A DNA stretch of 64,000 nt from Guillardia theta CCMP2712 (lineage: Eukaryota; Cryptophyceae; Pyrenomonadales; Geminigeraceae): NCBI RefSeq assembly GCF_000315625.1, contig NW_005434652.1, positions 293,132-357,131 of the forward strand. Reading direction: 5' to 3'. Below are positions 10,837-21,943 of this stretch, piece by piece; within the stretch, counting starts at the first letter, position 1, and each line of letters opens with the position of its first letter. The notes beneath the pieces are model-generated. The model did not search any database. It saw only the letters and a program-made list of their open reading frames with translations, and was not told where the DNA came from. The position numbers and the translations under genes were made by a program.

Positions 10837-12972
10837 TCATGAGCTCTTAAAAAATAATCTATCACGATGTAACGAGACAGAGACAGACAGTCGTTCTCCT
10901 TTTACAACATGTTTGGGTTCATGCATAAAGTAAACAGCCTGTCTCCAATGCCGTCCTGTCATGGCTGAGGAATTGCAATCAGTGCTTATCTCCGGGCAGC
11001 CTTGAAACATATCAAGGGTGTACCAAACAACAAATGCATGCAGCTTGCCAGTGTTAATTGCACACAAATCTCTGTGCACGCATTGTTTCAACTCAATGGG
11101 CTGCGCATCATCATCCCAATGCATTTCGAAAGCTTGAAACGATTCTGTCAGCGCAACGAAGGAATGATCAAGAAGACGACAACTCCATCTGGCTCGAGAG
11201 AAGATGTTCCAGTCTGTGATGTCGAGGCCAGAAAATTGAGTAGATGGCAGCGAATTCAGATTCAGAATCTCCTCGCTTTCGATTGCACGTGCGTAAACGC
11301 AGATTCCCCTCGGTACAACGATTGCACCGTCGTTGAGCAAATGTTCTCTGGCATGCTGTAAAGAAGGAAGGAAGCTTTCGCTAAAAGGATCGTCTCCAAA
11401 TGTTTCTGATACAAAGATATCAGCCTTGTCCAACATATCATTAGCCTCGTTGTCGCCCACTGATATGAGTGTGCTGAGCTTTGGAATAATTTTGACTGAG
11501 CCCTGCAGTGAGTTTGCAGCCACTACCCCCCTTGCACAATCCGCCATCCCTGGCGCCTTGTCACAGCCGTAAACCCTCTTTGATCCCGCACGAGCTGCCA
11601 TCATGGAAAGAAGGCCGCTGCCGCATCCAACATCGAGAACAGAAACTGATTCCTTCTTTTCACGAACGGCAGAGACTGCCTGCTGAATGGCAATGTGGTA
11701 TGCTTTAGCACGGTGAAGATCATTGATCATAGAGAAGTGGTACAGCGGTATCCCTTCGCAGAGAGTAAACGGGTCGATGTCGTTGTTCTCCTCACAACTC
11801 ACCTCGTCCTCCTTCTCAACGGCATCCGTCGCCATGGGGCTGTTTGGACACGGAAAGTAAAACCCATAGCCCGAAACAAAGATCGAATCCACATCCGTCT
11901 TCAAGGACATACCCAGCATCCCATCCTCATCTATGGTGAAGAAAACCCCAATCCTGCTTCCTGGGACACTCTCGATGTATTCCGTCCCAAGTCCGTAGAG
12001 CCATAACAGCTGCCATGTCCACTGTTCCTGAGCCGGGCCAAGATTGAGAGATGAAGAGCCATAACCATCCACTTCATACCAGTACACTAACCCATGAGCA
12101 ATGCCAGCATGTTCAAGCTCGATCACCTTTGTAAATGTATGTCCAAGATAAGGAGAGTTTCCTCTTGCGACGTCATTGAGGTCGATTGTGAAAGCTTTTT
12201 GAGGGGAGGAAAGAAATCGATGGGGGATGGTCTTAAGATTGATGGATCGGGTGCTCCTCGAGAATGTATTGAAACCTCTCAGGTCAAATCCTTCAACGTC
12301 CTGCCTAACCTCCTCCATCTCTGCTATGCTGAAGCTCTCCACAAATGCAACCCAAACACTTAGAGACTTTGGAAAAACATTAACCGTGCCTGTTAAGAAT
12401 CCATTTTTGCGCATGTGGATCAACGACTGCAAGAACTCTCCGTTTAACAAGTCTTGTCCGAAAGCCCCGGTGATGTCCAAAAGCAGAGTGTCTGGAGGAC
12501 ACAAACGTTGTAGCTCGACCGGACTTCTCTGATTCAAGATACTGCTGTTGATGATTTTGATCCTCCCATTGAATCCATTCTTGTCGATTAGTTTCTGAAT
12601 GACTTTCCCCCGAGCCTTGAGTGCCTCATAAACGAACACTTTCTTCGCCCCGGCCTTTGCTGCCATAAGTGATCCTACACAGGCACAGTTCCCCCCCCCG
12701 ATATCATATAACACATGTGGCGATAAGGCAAGGATGCTTTCCTCCAGAATCCTCCTGTAACTCTCATTTCCTAAGAAAGCGAACGACTCAATGGGCTGAA
12801 ACAGCCTGTTGACAATCACCAGAAGGTTTTCTCTAGCTTCCTGACAGATCTCGTCGTCAAGGTCTTGGGAGAGATCTAGTGCCTCTCCAAGAAGAACAGC
12901 TGCCTCGTCGTTCTTCCCTGCCCTCCCCATCTTCACCGCGACTTTGAGCAACGCTGCTCGCTCCTCTGCCAT
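10837..12972 (-). CDS. Protein arginine methyltransferase with tandem domains (PRMT7/PRMT9-like)
   Basis: Single-exon frame, 711 aa from ATG 12972. N-terminal ~60 residues look like a TPR-type helical pair. Domain 1 has a glycine-rich motif YDIGGGN and lacks a clear double-Glu loop, so it may be inactive. Domain 2 starts with YHFSMINDLHRAKAY, then motif I VLDVGCGSGLLS, acidic post-I GCDKA, and SETFGDDPFSE in place of the double-E loop of PRMT7/9. Family enzymes transfer methyl from SAM to protein arginines. The frame extends further upstream into LINE 3'-end sequence, where the first codon would be TTG 13005; I chose the first ATG. The N-terminus may have been shortened by that insertion. Confidence 0.8.
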   Translation of the reverse strand: MAEERAALLKVAVKMGRAGKNDEAAVLLGEALDLSQDLDDEICQEARENLLVIVNRLFQPIESFAFLGNESYRRILEESILALSPHVLYDIGGGNCACVGSLMAAKAGAKKVFVYEALKARGKVIQKLIDKNGFNGRIKIINSSILNQRSPVELQRLCPPDTLLLDITGAFGQDLLNGEFLQSLIHMRKNGFLTGTVNVFPKSLSVWVAFVESFSIAEMEEVRQDVEGFDLRGFNTFSRSTRSINLKTIPHRFLSSPQKAFTIDLNDVARGNSPYLGHTFTKVIELEHAGIAHGLVYWYEVDGYGSSSLNLGPAQEQWTWQLLWLYGLGTEYIESVPGSRIGVFFTIDEDGMLGMSLKTDVDSIFVSGYGFYFPCPNSPMATDAVEKEDEVSCEENNDIDPFTLCEGIPLYHFSMINDLHRAKAYHIAIQQAVSAVREKKESVSVLDVGCGSGLLSMMAARAGSKRVYGCDKAPGMADCARGVVAANSLQGSVKIIPKLSTLISVGDNEANDMLDKADIFVSETFGDDPFSESFLPSLQHAREHLLNDGAIVVPRGICVYARAIESEEILNLNSLPSTQFSGLDITDWNIFSRARWSCRLLDHSFVALTESFQAFEMHWDDDAQPIELKQCVHRDLCAINTGKLHAFVVWYTLDMFQGCPEISTDCNSSAMTGRHWRQAVYFMHEPKHVVKGERLSVSVSLHRDRLFFKSS

Positions 12973-12998
12973 CGCTCGCTCTTCTACGGATCCATCTT

Positions 12999-13042
12999 TA
13001 CTCAAAGTTAAGTTAAAAATCAGTACGAGGACAATCAGGAGA
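12999..13042 (-). repeat. LINE 3'-terminal repeat, copy 1
   Basis: TTTACTCAAAGTTAAGTT followed by AAAAATCAGTACGAGGACAA is repeated exactly at 32437-32479, in the other orientation and with variation at 27355-27392, and in part at 31822-31857. Here it is joined to LINE 3' UTR, so it probably marks the LINE's 3' terminus. Confidence 0.6.
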
Positions 13043-13165
13043 GTCGAGGAGGCTTGACCCTGACCGTGACTGTCGCACAGGCCAAACGGCGAGAAGAGAA
13101 AAGACAGCGAGAACCAAACCTAAACCTGCCGACTGCTGTCCCCCAAACTTAACTGATACCTTCAC

Positions 13166-14220
13166 TTAACGGCGCGCAGGACAAGTCCCCCGCGCGGCCA
13201 TGCCAGCGATGTCGCGGTGGCCGCCGCCGAAGGAATGAGACGCATACCGGGATGCACCCGCGATGATGGCAGCGTAGGACAGGGAGGCCTTGAGCTGACG
13301 GAAGATCCTGGACCGAATGCGTTTGCAAGTCGGATCACCTGAGACGTCTTGCGAGGCCGAGAGACCATCCAGCGCTGCCGTTTCCTTGTTCGCCGAGCGA
13401 TCCGCCGCCAGCCACCACAGAAAGCGCAACGCATCGTCCTGCAAGAGGCCATCAGTGCTGGCGATGATGGGAAGAAAGGCCTTTGGCGGGACGTGCTGAG
13501 CATATGCATTACGATGCCCTCGGATCTTCCGCTGTGCTGCCGCTTGCAGTTTGCTCCGAGCGAGGTCCGGTATTCCATCATTGTCAAAAACATGTGACAT
13601 GCTGAAGTCCAGGATTAACCCATGCCATCCGCCGCCAGTAGCCATCAGTTGTGGAAGTTCAAAGTCCCCTACATGATGATCTTCAGGGCCATGTTGGGAA
13701 ACGTTCTGCCTGGTGCCGGGTACGCCTTGCACGTGGACGCGGCATCTCACTCCGGAATCTTTGATGAGGGTACTGAGGACGGCATTGCACTTCTCATGCG
13801 CATCAGTCCATAACTGGCTGCGGTGCCTGCAGGTTGCCATGTGTGTGGTCCCCCCAGGATGACGAAGAAGATGATGGCATCGATCGCAGTGCGGCGGGAG
13901 GTCAACCGGCAATCCATGAAGAAACTTGTCAGCGGCAGCCACCAAGCTGATGGGCTGCTGCTCAAAGATCCCAAGGTTTGTACTTTCCATAGTCGAGTGC
14001 CAAATCGTGCGCTGAGGGGTAAACTGAGACAGAAGTTCATCAACCGGGTGGCCTGGTACTCGAAGGGGAGTAGAGAAGCTGGAGTGGTGTGCCAACAAAG
14101 ATCTCTGGCGCTCTGAAAGGTGAGCCCGAATACTGCGGAACCGGGGAAACTCCGAGAGGAACTGAGCCGTGAGCTCCCGCTGGGCGGGGATGAAAAGCGC
14201 ACTGCCCGACGTCCCAAATA
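13166..14220 (-). pseudogene. LINE C-terminal zinc finger and restriction-like endonuclease
   Basis: Cys/His cluster CDRCHHLL, then HMATCRH, precedes a segment with PGTR, VGDFELP, LILDFSM, a Lys, and KAFLPIIASTDG. This order fits the R, PD, D/E and K pattern of the PD-(D/E)XK endonuclease of R2-, NeSL- and CRE-like LINEs, which cuts the target site. The frame is intact here from 14629 to 13166 but is offset from the RT frame before it. Confidence 0.65.
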
Positions 14221-14222
14221 AT

Positions 14223-15943
14223 TCAGGCGAGGGGATCCAGCCATTGTCGCACGCCTGAGGAAGCTCCGCCAAGGAGGTGTACGCCGAGATGCCCTGCTCC
14301 ATCAAGTGCCTGTGAGTGTCCAAGAAGGCAGCAAGCATGGGGACAACATCCCCAGCGTCCGCTTGCTGCGGTTGGCGGATTCGAAGCAATTTCACCCGCC
14401 CATTTGAGAAACTTGGCAGTCGCCGACCAGAATGCGGTGTAGGCCACGCCCTCCTGCGGGGTGAACCCATCTCCTCCAGCACTATAAGGCAACTGACGTT
14501 TGAAGTAGGCGAACTGAAGGTCAGATGGAGGGGTGCCAGGGGCAGGTTGCAGGACAGATGAACCCTCCTGTGCCTGGTTCTGTGGCCACTGAAACACCTT
14601 CGCCAGGAGACGGAGATTCGCGACGTCAAAGCACTTGCACTGGGCAGCGGTCAAGGCCGGGGAGATTCCACGCAAGAAATATTGGAGGGTGGGAACGTGG
14701 GTCGTTTTCAAGAGCTGCTTGAGACCCAACGCAATGGGAAATTGTTCCAACTGGGTCAATTCAGCATTGAGGGCATTCACCTTGGCAGTGATAAACTCTT
14801 GCTGGAAGGACTGAGATCCTATCGGGATACCTCCCAGGATGATCCCCTGGCCGCGGAAGGCAAACTGCTGCAAGCCCGGGTACCTACTGCAAATATGCTC
14901 TTGGATGGCTTGTTGCTGACTAGATTGAAGTTCACACCAGGACGAGGAGAATATCTGCGAATCCCTGGGTTGAATCTCCAATCCTAGCTCTTGTTTTAAA
15001 GTATCAACCAGCGATGCAGTAGCCTGTGCGGCAACTGAGAGCTTTCCAATAACAGCCATGTTATCCGCATAGGCCGGGAAGACACAGTCGGGAAAGGTCT
15101 CTGCGACTTTGACCAGGGAAGGGAAGGTGGTGTGCGCAACTTGAAGAGAGCCATCGCCAAGGGGTCCCCCTGAGAAACTCCCGTGGTGGCCGAAAAAGCC
15201 CGAGTCTCTCGCTGATGTTTCAGAAACTGTAACTTACCTGCCTGGCCATAATATTGATGAACATACGGAAGGACTCCTTGGGAAAAGTTCTCACAACGAT
15301 GCTCGGGAGCAAGGAGGATGTCAAATAGCCGTTGGCGAGAGATCTCATTGAAGGCATTTCTTGCGTCGATCATGATGATTACCGTGGGATCAAAATTATC
15401 AGACTCACCTTCGCCCTGGTCTGTGAATGGGTTGGCAAAAGAATGGGGTCCTAACAGGCATTCGATGGTCTTGCAGAATTTGAGACAACCTTCCTCCAGA
15501 CCCACGCAAAATTGCAGGACCCGAGAGTGACTGAGGGTGAAGTGGCTCTCCAAAGATTTTCGGTAGAAACGACAGAAGATGCTAGACACAATCCTTCGCT
15601 CCAGGTCCCCTATCACAATAGGTCGGATTCCGCTCTTTTCCACTGCCTTGGCAGCAGGAATGAATCGCCCCCCTCTGGTGTATTCCTCGAGGAAAGCGCC
15701 CGAAGGGATTCCCAGCGCGATCGGCTTCAATATGAGGCGGTAGTTAATGTATCGCTGTTTGTGATCATCATGCAGTCTGAGAATGTGTCGCAGGTGCTGG
15801 AACGGTCGCCAACCAAATTGATCAGGGGCCGAGGAAGCAGTGAATCGCCGCAGGAATTTCCCTACCTCTCGCTGATCTAAAATCTTGTCAAGCAATGAGG
15901 CCGGTTCATCGGCGATGGCATCGTCGAGCTGAGCACTTAGCAT
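14223..15943 (-). pseudogene. LINE reverse transcriptase, two overlapping frames
   Basis: Frame 15943-14996 has RPIVIGDLERR, motif A VIIMIDARNAFN and motif B GVSQGDPLAMALF, then leaves the family pattern. Motif C appears in another frame just upstream of 15059 as FPAYADNM, that is YADN instead of YADD. The frame from 15059 to 14223 continues with thumb-like sequence. A frameshift between motifs B and C is the simplest reading. Confidence 0.7.
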
Positions 15944-17182
15944 TTGCCTTGAGGACTCCCGGAGCCGACTGCGTCTAGGAGCGTTGGAGGAATGGGTTCC
16001 AGTCTCGTCGGAAATTTCTCACGAGTTTGCTGCCATAGCTGCTCAAATGGATCTGGGGAGAGGCCATGGCCCACAAGCGCCTGTCGAGCTTTCTTCATAT
16101 CCCGATTTTGGTAATGCTCAACAGCCGAGAGGATTTTCTTTTTCTCCAACTGCTCGCTCTCCATCACTGGCTGCTGCACGCCCGCTCTCGCACGGTCAGG
16201 TCCTTGTGGGCGACCTGCATTTTGACGGTTAGGTTGTTGGCGCCTACCTTGCGGTGCCCGCCGGTCTCGTGCCTCGTCCCGACCCAGTTAGTCCCGCCGT
16301 GGGCTGCTGCGTGACATCCTGCGGATCTCCACCGCTGCCAACCGCTGGGCCGTCTTGGTCAAAGGAAACACCCTCTTCTAGTTTCAGCAATGTCTCCCAA
16401 CGCCCTTGGAGGAAATGGTGGATACGGTAGCTCACATCTCGGTTTTGTCGCGAGATTGCAAGAACTGGATTCACTCTCAGCAGGAGCAGTGGGAGACAAT
16501 GCCACAAGCTCCCGGGATAATCTTAGCTTCCTCGCAATGCAAGTCAGGGTAACCTTGTAGCAGGTCTAACGTAAACTGTAGCGCACTCTTCCATTTATCA
16601 ATCGTCTGGCGATTGGGGTGTTTGATGGTTGTAATGGAAGGATTACGAGCCAGGAGTGCCGGAAGCTTATGTGGTCCCTCAGTGTTGAGCAAAGAGAGGG
16701 AGGGCTCTGTGCCAATTCGACGTACCACAAGGCATGTCTTGCGGACGCAGATTATGAAAGTAAGCCGCTGCGCTAGATTGCGCGCCAGGGTCTTCTGGGA
16801 AAAGATTTGCCGGTTGAGGAGGGGGCGGTGGGGGTGTAGGATTGACCGTAGGCTGATCGGTGGGTGTCCTCTGGGAGATGGATCGGCGAAATCTTGCCTG
16901 CTTCCGAGGTCTTTGCCAGTTCCCCGAACCTCCTCCAGATCCAGCGGCGGAGGAGGCAAAGTCATCCTGCGGAGGAGACGCTGCAGAACGAGATTGCCCT
17001 TCCAGCATGTCAGGAGTCCGTAGGGGTTCCTGCTGTGAGCGGGGCTCAGAGTCAGAGGAGCTCTCTTGGGACACAAGGCCTGTATGAGGAAAGTGGGACG
17101 ACGAGCCCGGCGTGCCAGTCAGTAGAGGATCAACAACAGAACTGTGATGACGGAGGATGGCAGGCCGCTTGTGCCGCGCCAT
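15937..17182 (-). pseudogene. LINE N-terminal region in broken frames
   Basis: Four partly overlapping frames (17182-16679, 17076-16477, 16507-16244, 16179-15937). The first is rich in Pro, Ser and Gln. The third and fourth contain segments often seen before the LINE RT domain. No apurinic-type endonuclease is visible, consistent with an RLE-type element. Confidence 0.5.
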
Positions 17183-17399
17183 GATGTCTCACAGTGATGA
17201 TGGAAGTGAGAGCGGATCTTCACGCTTCCCTGGATAGTCTCGATTTCAGTAATCGTGGCAGTGTCCTCGGAAGCTCGGAGGACCCGGGCCCACCAGATCC
17301 GCCCGGACCTTCGGCCCCGGGCTGCCGGCACCTGAGTGACTTTTCTGGGGTTGTAAAGAAATCGAAATGGAGACCTTTCTGAGGTGAACTGCTGGTACT

Positions 17400-18379
17400 C
17401 ACTTGTAGGTACTTGGTAGTAATAATAATAAATATCTTATTATTTTGTAGGTCAATGTGAATTCAACTCGTACAAAATTAAAACTGTTTTCCTCCAAAGC
17501 AATTAGAAGCACTACCCCATCCACCCCTGCAAAGAACCACCAAATGACCCGTGGCCATGGCATTTCTCACACCAAAAAAAATTCATACCAAGCCTTCTGC
17601 AGACTTCACAATCTTCACCTGACCACCACTACCCTACCCCTGGGATCCGATACCTCCTGCTATTAGGCCACGGGGTAATCTTTTCACCTACCACCCCTTG
17701 GTCTTCCATCGTATCAGGTTTACTCACCCCCTATCTGTCGCTGACCTCAACCCTACCCCTCAGCCTACTTCTCCAACAGGTGAGTTTCGAAAGCTCTAAC
17801 CTATCACCACCCCTTCCTTTTACCACAAAGTACCCTACCTTAGTTCCGCTCCCTGCCCCCAACCTTCCCCCCCCCCCCCCCTTCTCTCCGTTCCCCTTGC
17901 CCTGCCACCCACGCTTCACACGTCGTGCACGCGAGCACGCAGCAAACAAGCCAACAAATCTCAGCAACCAAACTGAGATCTCCTGTGTCCCAGCTTAGCA
18001 GTGCCTCCGACTGTTTGGGAAACACATTCCCTAGATTACAACAAGCTCTATCGTGATTTGCAGGTCTATATCCCACGGGGTTCACGTCCAACCGATTGAC
18101 TCGATACTCCTATCAAGCTAAAGGAGCCGCATACTTCAAAGAGTCTATTCCTCTCTCTTCTCTGTTTCCCCTTCTCCCAAGGGAAGTGAGTGAGGCCAGC
18201 CTTACGAACAAGAAAATTCTTTCTCAAAGCGAGTTTCTCCGTCAATTACACGGTAATCTACAGGACTCGCAGTAAGCGTGAAAGTTGCTATCCGGCTGTA
18301 ATCACAGCCCTACTGATATCGAGATTGGTCCCAAGGAAAATCGTTGCTTTCTTTCAAGGTCTACAAGCCAAGCTCTGAT
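17400..18379. repeat. C-rich TACCCC island and 5' flank
   Basis: Plus-strand CTACCCCATCC, CTACCCTACCCCTGG, CACCCCCTATC, AACCCTACCCC and a 15-nt C run (17867-17881). No gene seen. 18190-18340 has possible splice signals and may be untranslated exon sequence of the gene at 18380. Confidence 0.5.
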
Positions 18380-19060
18380 ATGGGGAAAACAGTACTGTTT
18401 CGATCTCCGTCAGCTTCAAGCAATAGACCAAGCATTGGAATTCTGACGATCCCAAAAGAAAGATTCAAGAGAGCAAAGATCAGACATTCAAAAGCAGTTT
18501 CGACGTCTTTGAGCCAAAAAGGAGAGCAGTCATCATCACGAACTCAACAACAACACCTCACAAGGCACTGCACTCACCTTGATGCCACCAAACCCAGCAG
18601 CAAGATGGTACCCGATGATGACTCGATTGTACTTTCGCCTGGAACATCCGCATACTCCGATACCGATGCTTCAATTGAGCAGATGTCCCCTAATTTCGAA
18701 GTTGACGACTCCAGCCTCGACTTTTCCGATGTTGACCTTGCAGTGGGCATGCTGGTACGGTACAATGGCCTGAGTTTTTGAAGCTGATTTGTCTATTTCA
18801 GGATCACCGCTTCCTCTACGAATTTTCTTCACACTATGAGAACAGCAAGATTCCGATCTCAGTGTTCGAAGAGAGCAAAAACTCAAATACAGAGATCGCC
18901 AACTTCGAGTTTGAGTCTCCTTGTCAGGTACGTCACACTCTTGGTGACCATCTGATGCAATGACCCTGCATTCCAGGCAGATGAGTTGTCGTGGCAGAAT
19001 TGCTTTGAGTGTGCTTCAATGTGGAATCATGAGATTGGGAGAACTTTGACAAATCTCTAG
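18380..19060 (+). CDS. Unknown protein, three exons, 194 aa
   Basis: Model join(18380..18754, 18802..18927, 18977..19060). All phases close; introns are 47 and 49 nt with GTACGG and GTACGT donors and CAG acceptors. The first exon is Ser/Thr-rich and basic, then acidic (DDSSLDFSDVDLAVGML). The later exons are aromatic and acidic, with three Cys and two Trp near the end. No family recognised. The low-complexity N-terminus and compact C-terminus suggest a regulatory rather than enzymatic protein; this is inference only. Confidence 0.6.
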
Positions 19061-19939
19061 TCTGTGGGACTTAATCTTTTGCAAGCCCAGGAATAGAAAT
19101 CATTTCGATCCTGGTGTGTATGCTGACTCGGAATTCAGCAGCTGCCGATGCGCATGTGATATCTAGTTGTACATAGAGCATCCATTATAATAGCCTTGAG
19201 TTGGTTTATGGAATAAAAACAAGAATAAGGATCAGCTATTGTGCTCCTTCGGCCATCTGCCTATCCAGAATTTTTCATCCTGGAGTCCTGTGTTGCGTAC
19301 ACCACAACCCCCATCAGAGGTAAGCTATGGTCTACCCGAGAGCACTATGGCACTATCACGGCACTGAATCATATCAGAGCAAGAAATCTCCTATCATGTT
19401 CTAGGGACGTACCCCTTGTGGCCGCAAACCTGACAGAAGTGGTCCTTGTGTGCCCATGGGGGTTTATTGAAGCCGCGGGAATGGTAGATACCATTCGATA
19501 GCACTGTTGTGATGTCTTGTGCGGTTCCAAAACATGTGGAGTCTTTCGGATGGTTCAGAGCTCTCGATAACTTACCTCCTCCTCGCTCGGCCCCTTCCCC
19601 ATCATTGCCGTGTTTCAGGCGCCCATCGTAACCTACCTACCCCTACAGTAGACAGCCTACCCCCTGTCGAAGGTTGATTCTGCAGTCATATAGGTGGGTG
19701 ATCAAAAGCAAACTCCTGCTGATGCCCTATCCAGACAGAAGCAGTACCCTACCCCCAAGAAATTGGTTTCTTACTACCCCATACTTTGAGAGAACGTTCA
19801 GCTGGATAGAGGGGGTACATGACTGATTCTTTCGTGGATGTTGGGGATCCAGGAGGGGTCAGAACGGAACATGACAGCTAACCATGGGTGGGTACTCATT
19901 GTAGGGGAAATAGGGGGTATCTGCTAGGTCAGCAAGAAC
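19061..19939. repeat. Intergenic with C-to-G strand-switch island
   Basis: No gene seen. CCTACCTACCCC and CTACCCCCTG words at 19625-19760 give way to AGGGGGTACATG, GGAGGGGTC and AGGGGGTATC words at 19805-19920, directly before the next gene. Confidence 0.5.
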
Positions 19940-21943
19940 ATGATGAAAACCAGTTTAGCTCCAGGATATTTGGGCTGCAGCAGTGAGCTAACTTGTTTAA
20001 AATCGGATCGTCTTGGGACCCATGGCGGGCGATGGCGAGGAATGCGGCGAGATGGGGAATGAGGAGAAGAGGGGAGGAAGAAGACGCTCAGATGGATGAA
20101 CTGCTTCTCCTCTCCTGGATTGATGAGATCCAGCAGCCTTATCTTGCTCTCGAGCCTGCTCTCGCTGGTAGACGTCGGCGGCCAACGACCTCTGAAGAAG
20201 CAGTTCATTTACCTGGTCCAGGTTCAGACGTATCAGGAGGCTCTCCCATGGGTGTGAGTGAAGATTTTTGTCTTCGCTTTCATGGCATGTCTACGTTTCG
20301 TGACTCAGGGGTGACAACAGGGCTCTGTTGGATCGAGAATCCTCTCATGTCAAGGTGCTTGTCTGGGGGGAGCCGAACCCCCCCCGGCGAGATGCTGTGA
20401 GTGCGATAATTTTCCGGCCACAAACTACGTGGAACACAGGGAGAAATGAGCTGCTGCAGGTTGTTTGTCCTTGTTCATAATGGGTGTTTCACCAAGCACG
20501 CTTCGCAGGCAGCCCTGCTTAGTGAACAGGCGAACAATTTGCTCTACAAATACTTCATCTTCATGGATGGCGATGTTGTCCTAAAAGAATCTTTAGACTG
20601 GGGTATGAATGCTGGCGATCCTTATACAACCTTCGAGCGGTAGATTGATGCTCTCAGCATCGTTAGCCTGAAGCTGCTCAGGTATCTCTTGCTCTGGGAG
20701 CCTGCGGTTGGGTTTCCAGGGTTTTTCAAGGATCCACCGGAGGTGAGCAAGATTGGACCAAGAGGCTGTGCAGATTGTGTGATTGTGTGATGGCATGTAA
20801 AGATAGCACGGAAAGAAGTTGCGACAACCTACAACTTCGATGCTATCGTCAATGCTATCCATCGGCAAGACCATCGCTGTGCAGCGACATCAATGACGAG
20901 GGTCTTGGCCTTGGTTGTATGCAGGGATGCGATTTGGCTGTTGCTACCGTATGATACGCATTGGGAGCATCGATCATGGTGGTACTCCCAGGTAACTGGA
21001 CTGCAGTCGTGTTGGTGAAGCAGCTTGCTCTAATCTGTGAATGTGAAAGTATATCGTGGTATTCTTGTCTGCGGTCTTCTTCAACCAACACAGGTAGAAC
21101 ACGGCATATCAATGTGGTTGCCTGATGTTATAGATTGCAATTCAATGCAATCCGAGCTTACAACAAGGAGACGGGGTCTTACACCCAGAGGGACGACGAG
21201 TGGGAGAGGGTATTGGTGTGGATGCTTTCGTCACTGAGATGCGATGTCGACCTGCTTGCTATTCCTCTTGAAGCAAACAACCACATTCCAAGCTTGCCAC
21301 AACATGTGCATTACTTTCATCCTAATGCCACTGTGAGCTCTTCTCGATGATCTGCCCGGTCATGGTCTTTCGATTGTTTTTGTTTGACTTATGGCAAAGG
21401 TTGACTTTGGCATTCCGGTTGCGCTGAAGAAAGGCAATTTGTCGTACACAAGGAGGTTTCCCATCAGTCTTGTTTAGTTTCAGTGTGATGAAGTTCTGTG
21501 TCAGAAACAACCGCTACGACCCCTGCCATCCGTACTTCCAAAAGAAGTGAAGGAGATGAATGGAATGCTTGCATGGATCTGACTTCAGGCAGGCGAACCT
21601 TGCTGCAGTCGCTGAAGATCGTGAACGCCACCAATGATTGTCGGAGCCTGCAAAGAATTGACTTGTGCTGGTCCAACACGACAGTTGTATGGGAGATCTC
21701 TTCTGCGCTACAACACTACACCCGCATTCAAGGTAGTATACATGAAAGAATGCAGTTTGTTGAAGTGATGGAACTACAGCTGGGGTCAAAGAAGCAATAG
21801 GCTCAAATCTCAGAAACAACATGTCCTCCTTCTCTAGCCTACGAGATTGCCCGTACGAAGAATTTAAGAATCGCAGGCTGTTCAACCACGGCTACGAGTT
21901 GATGATGAAACTTCATGTCGACCTTCTCTTCACTCGCCCGTAA
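19940..21943 (+). CDS. Glycosyltransferase-like protein (partly resolved exons)
   Basis: First six exons: 19940..19982, 20172..20253, 20309..20396, 20440..20639, 20682..20742, 20803..20991; phases close. Exon 4 has KYFIFMDGDVVL, a hydrophobic strand ending in a DxD-like MDGDV typical of nucleotide-sugar-using transferases. Joined exons 4-5 read GDPYTTFERYLLLWEPAVGF, and exon 6 has FDAIVNAIHR, LLPYD and SWWYSQ. A later exon near 21137-21210 has LQFNAIRAYNKETGSY; the likely last exon (about 21815-21943) ends HVDLLFTRP. Exons between 21000 and 21800 are uncertain. The DxD role is inferred; no named family is claimed. Confidence 0.5.

Larger units (their letters stand above)
13000..17330 (-). mobile_element. 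RLE-type LINE (non-LTR retrotransposon), frameshifted
   Basis: About 4.3 kb on the minus strand. In transcript order: Pro/Ser-rich N-terminus (17182-16679), linker with ARQALVGHGLSPDPFEQL (16179-15937), reverse transcriptase (15943-14223), Cys/His finger and restriction-like endonuclease (14220-13166), 3' UTR and terminal repeat (to about 13000). At least four frame changes break the coding region, so this copy is inactive as it stands. The 5' limit is a guess. The copy at 1-580 is nearly identical, so the family moved recently. Confidence 0.8.

Noticed and set aside
12973-13005. PRMT start at TTG 13005
   Set aside because: A non-ATG start within LINE tail sequence is unlikely in a eukaryote; ATG 12972 is in frame and the family-like helices begin there.
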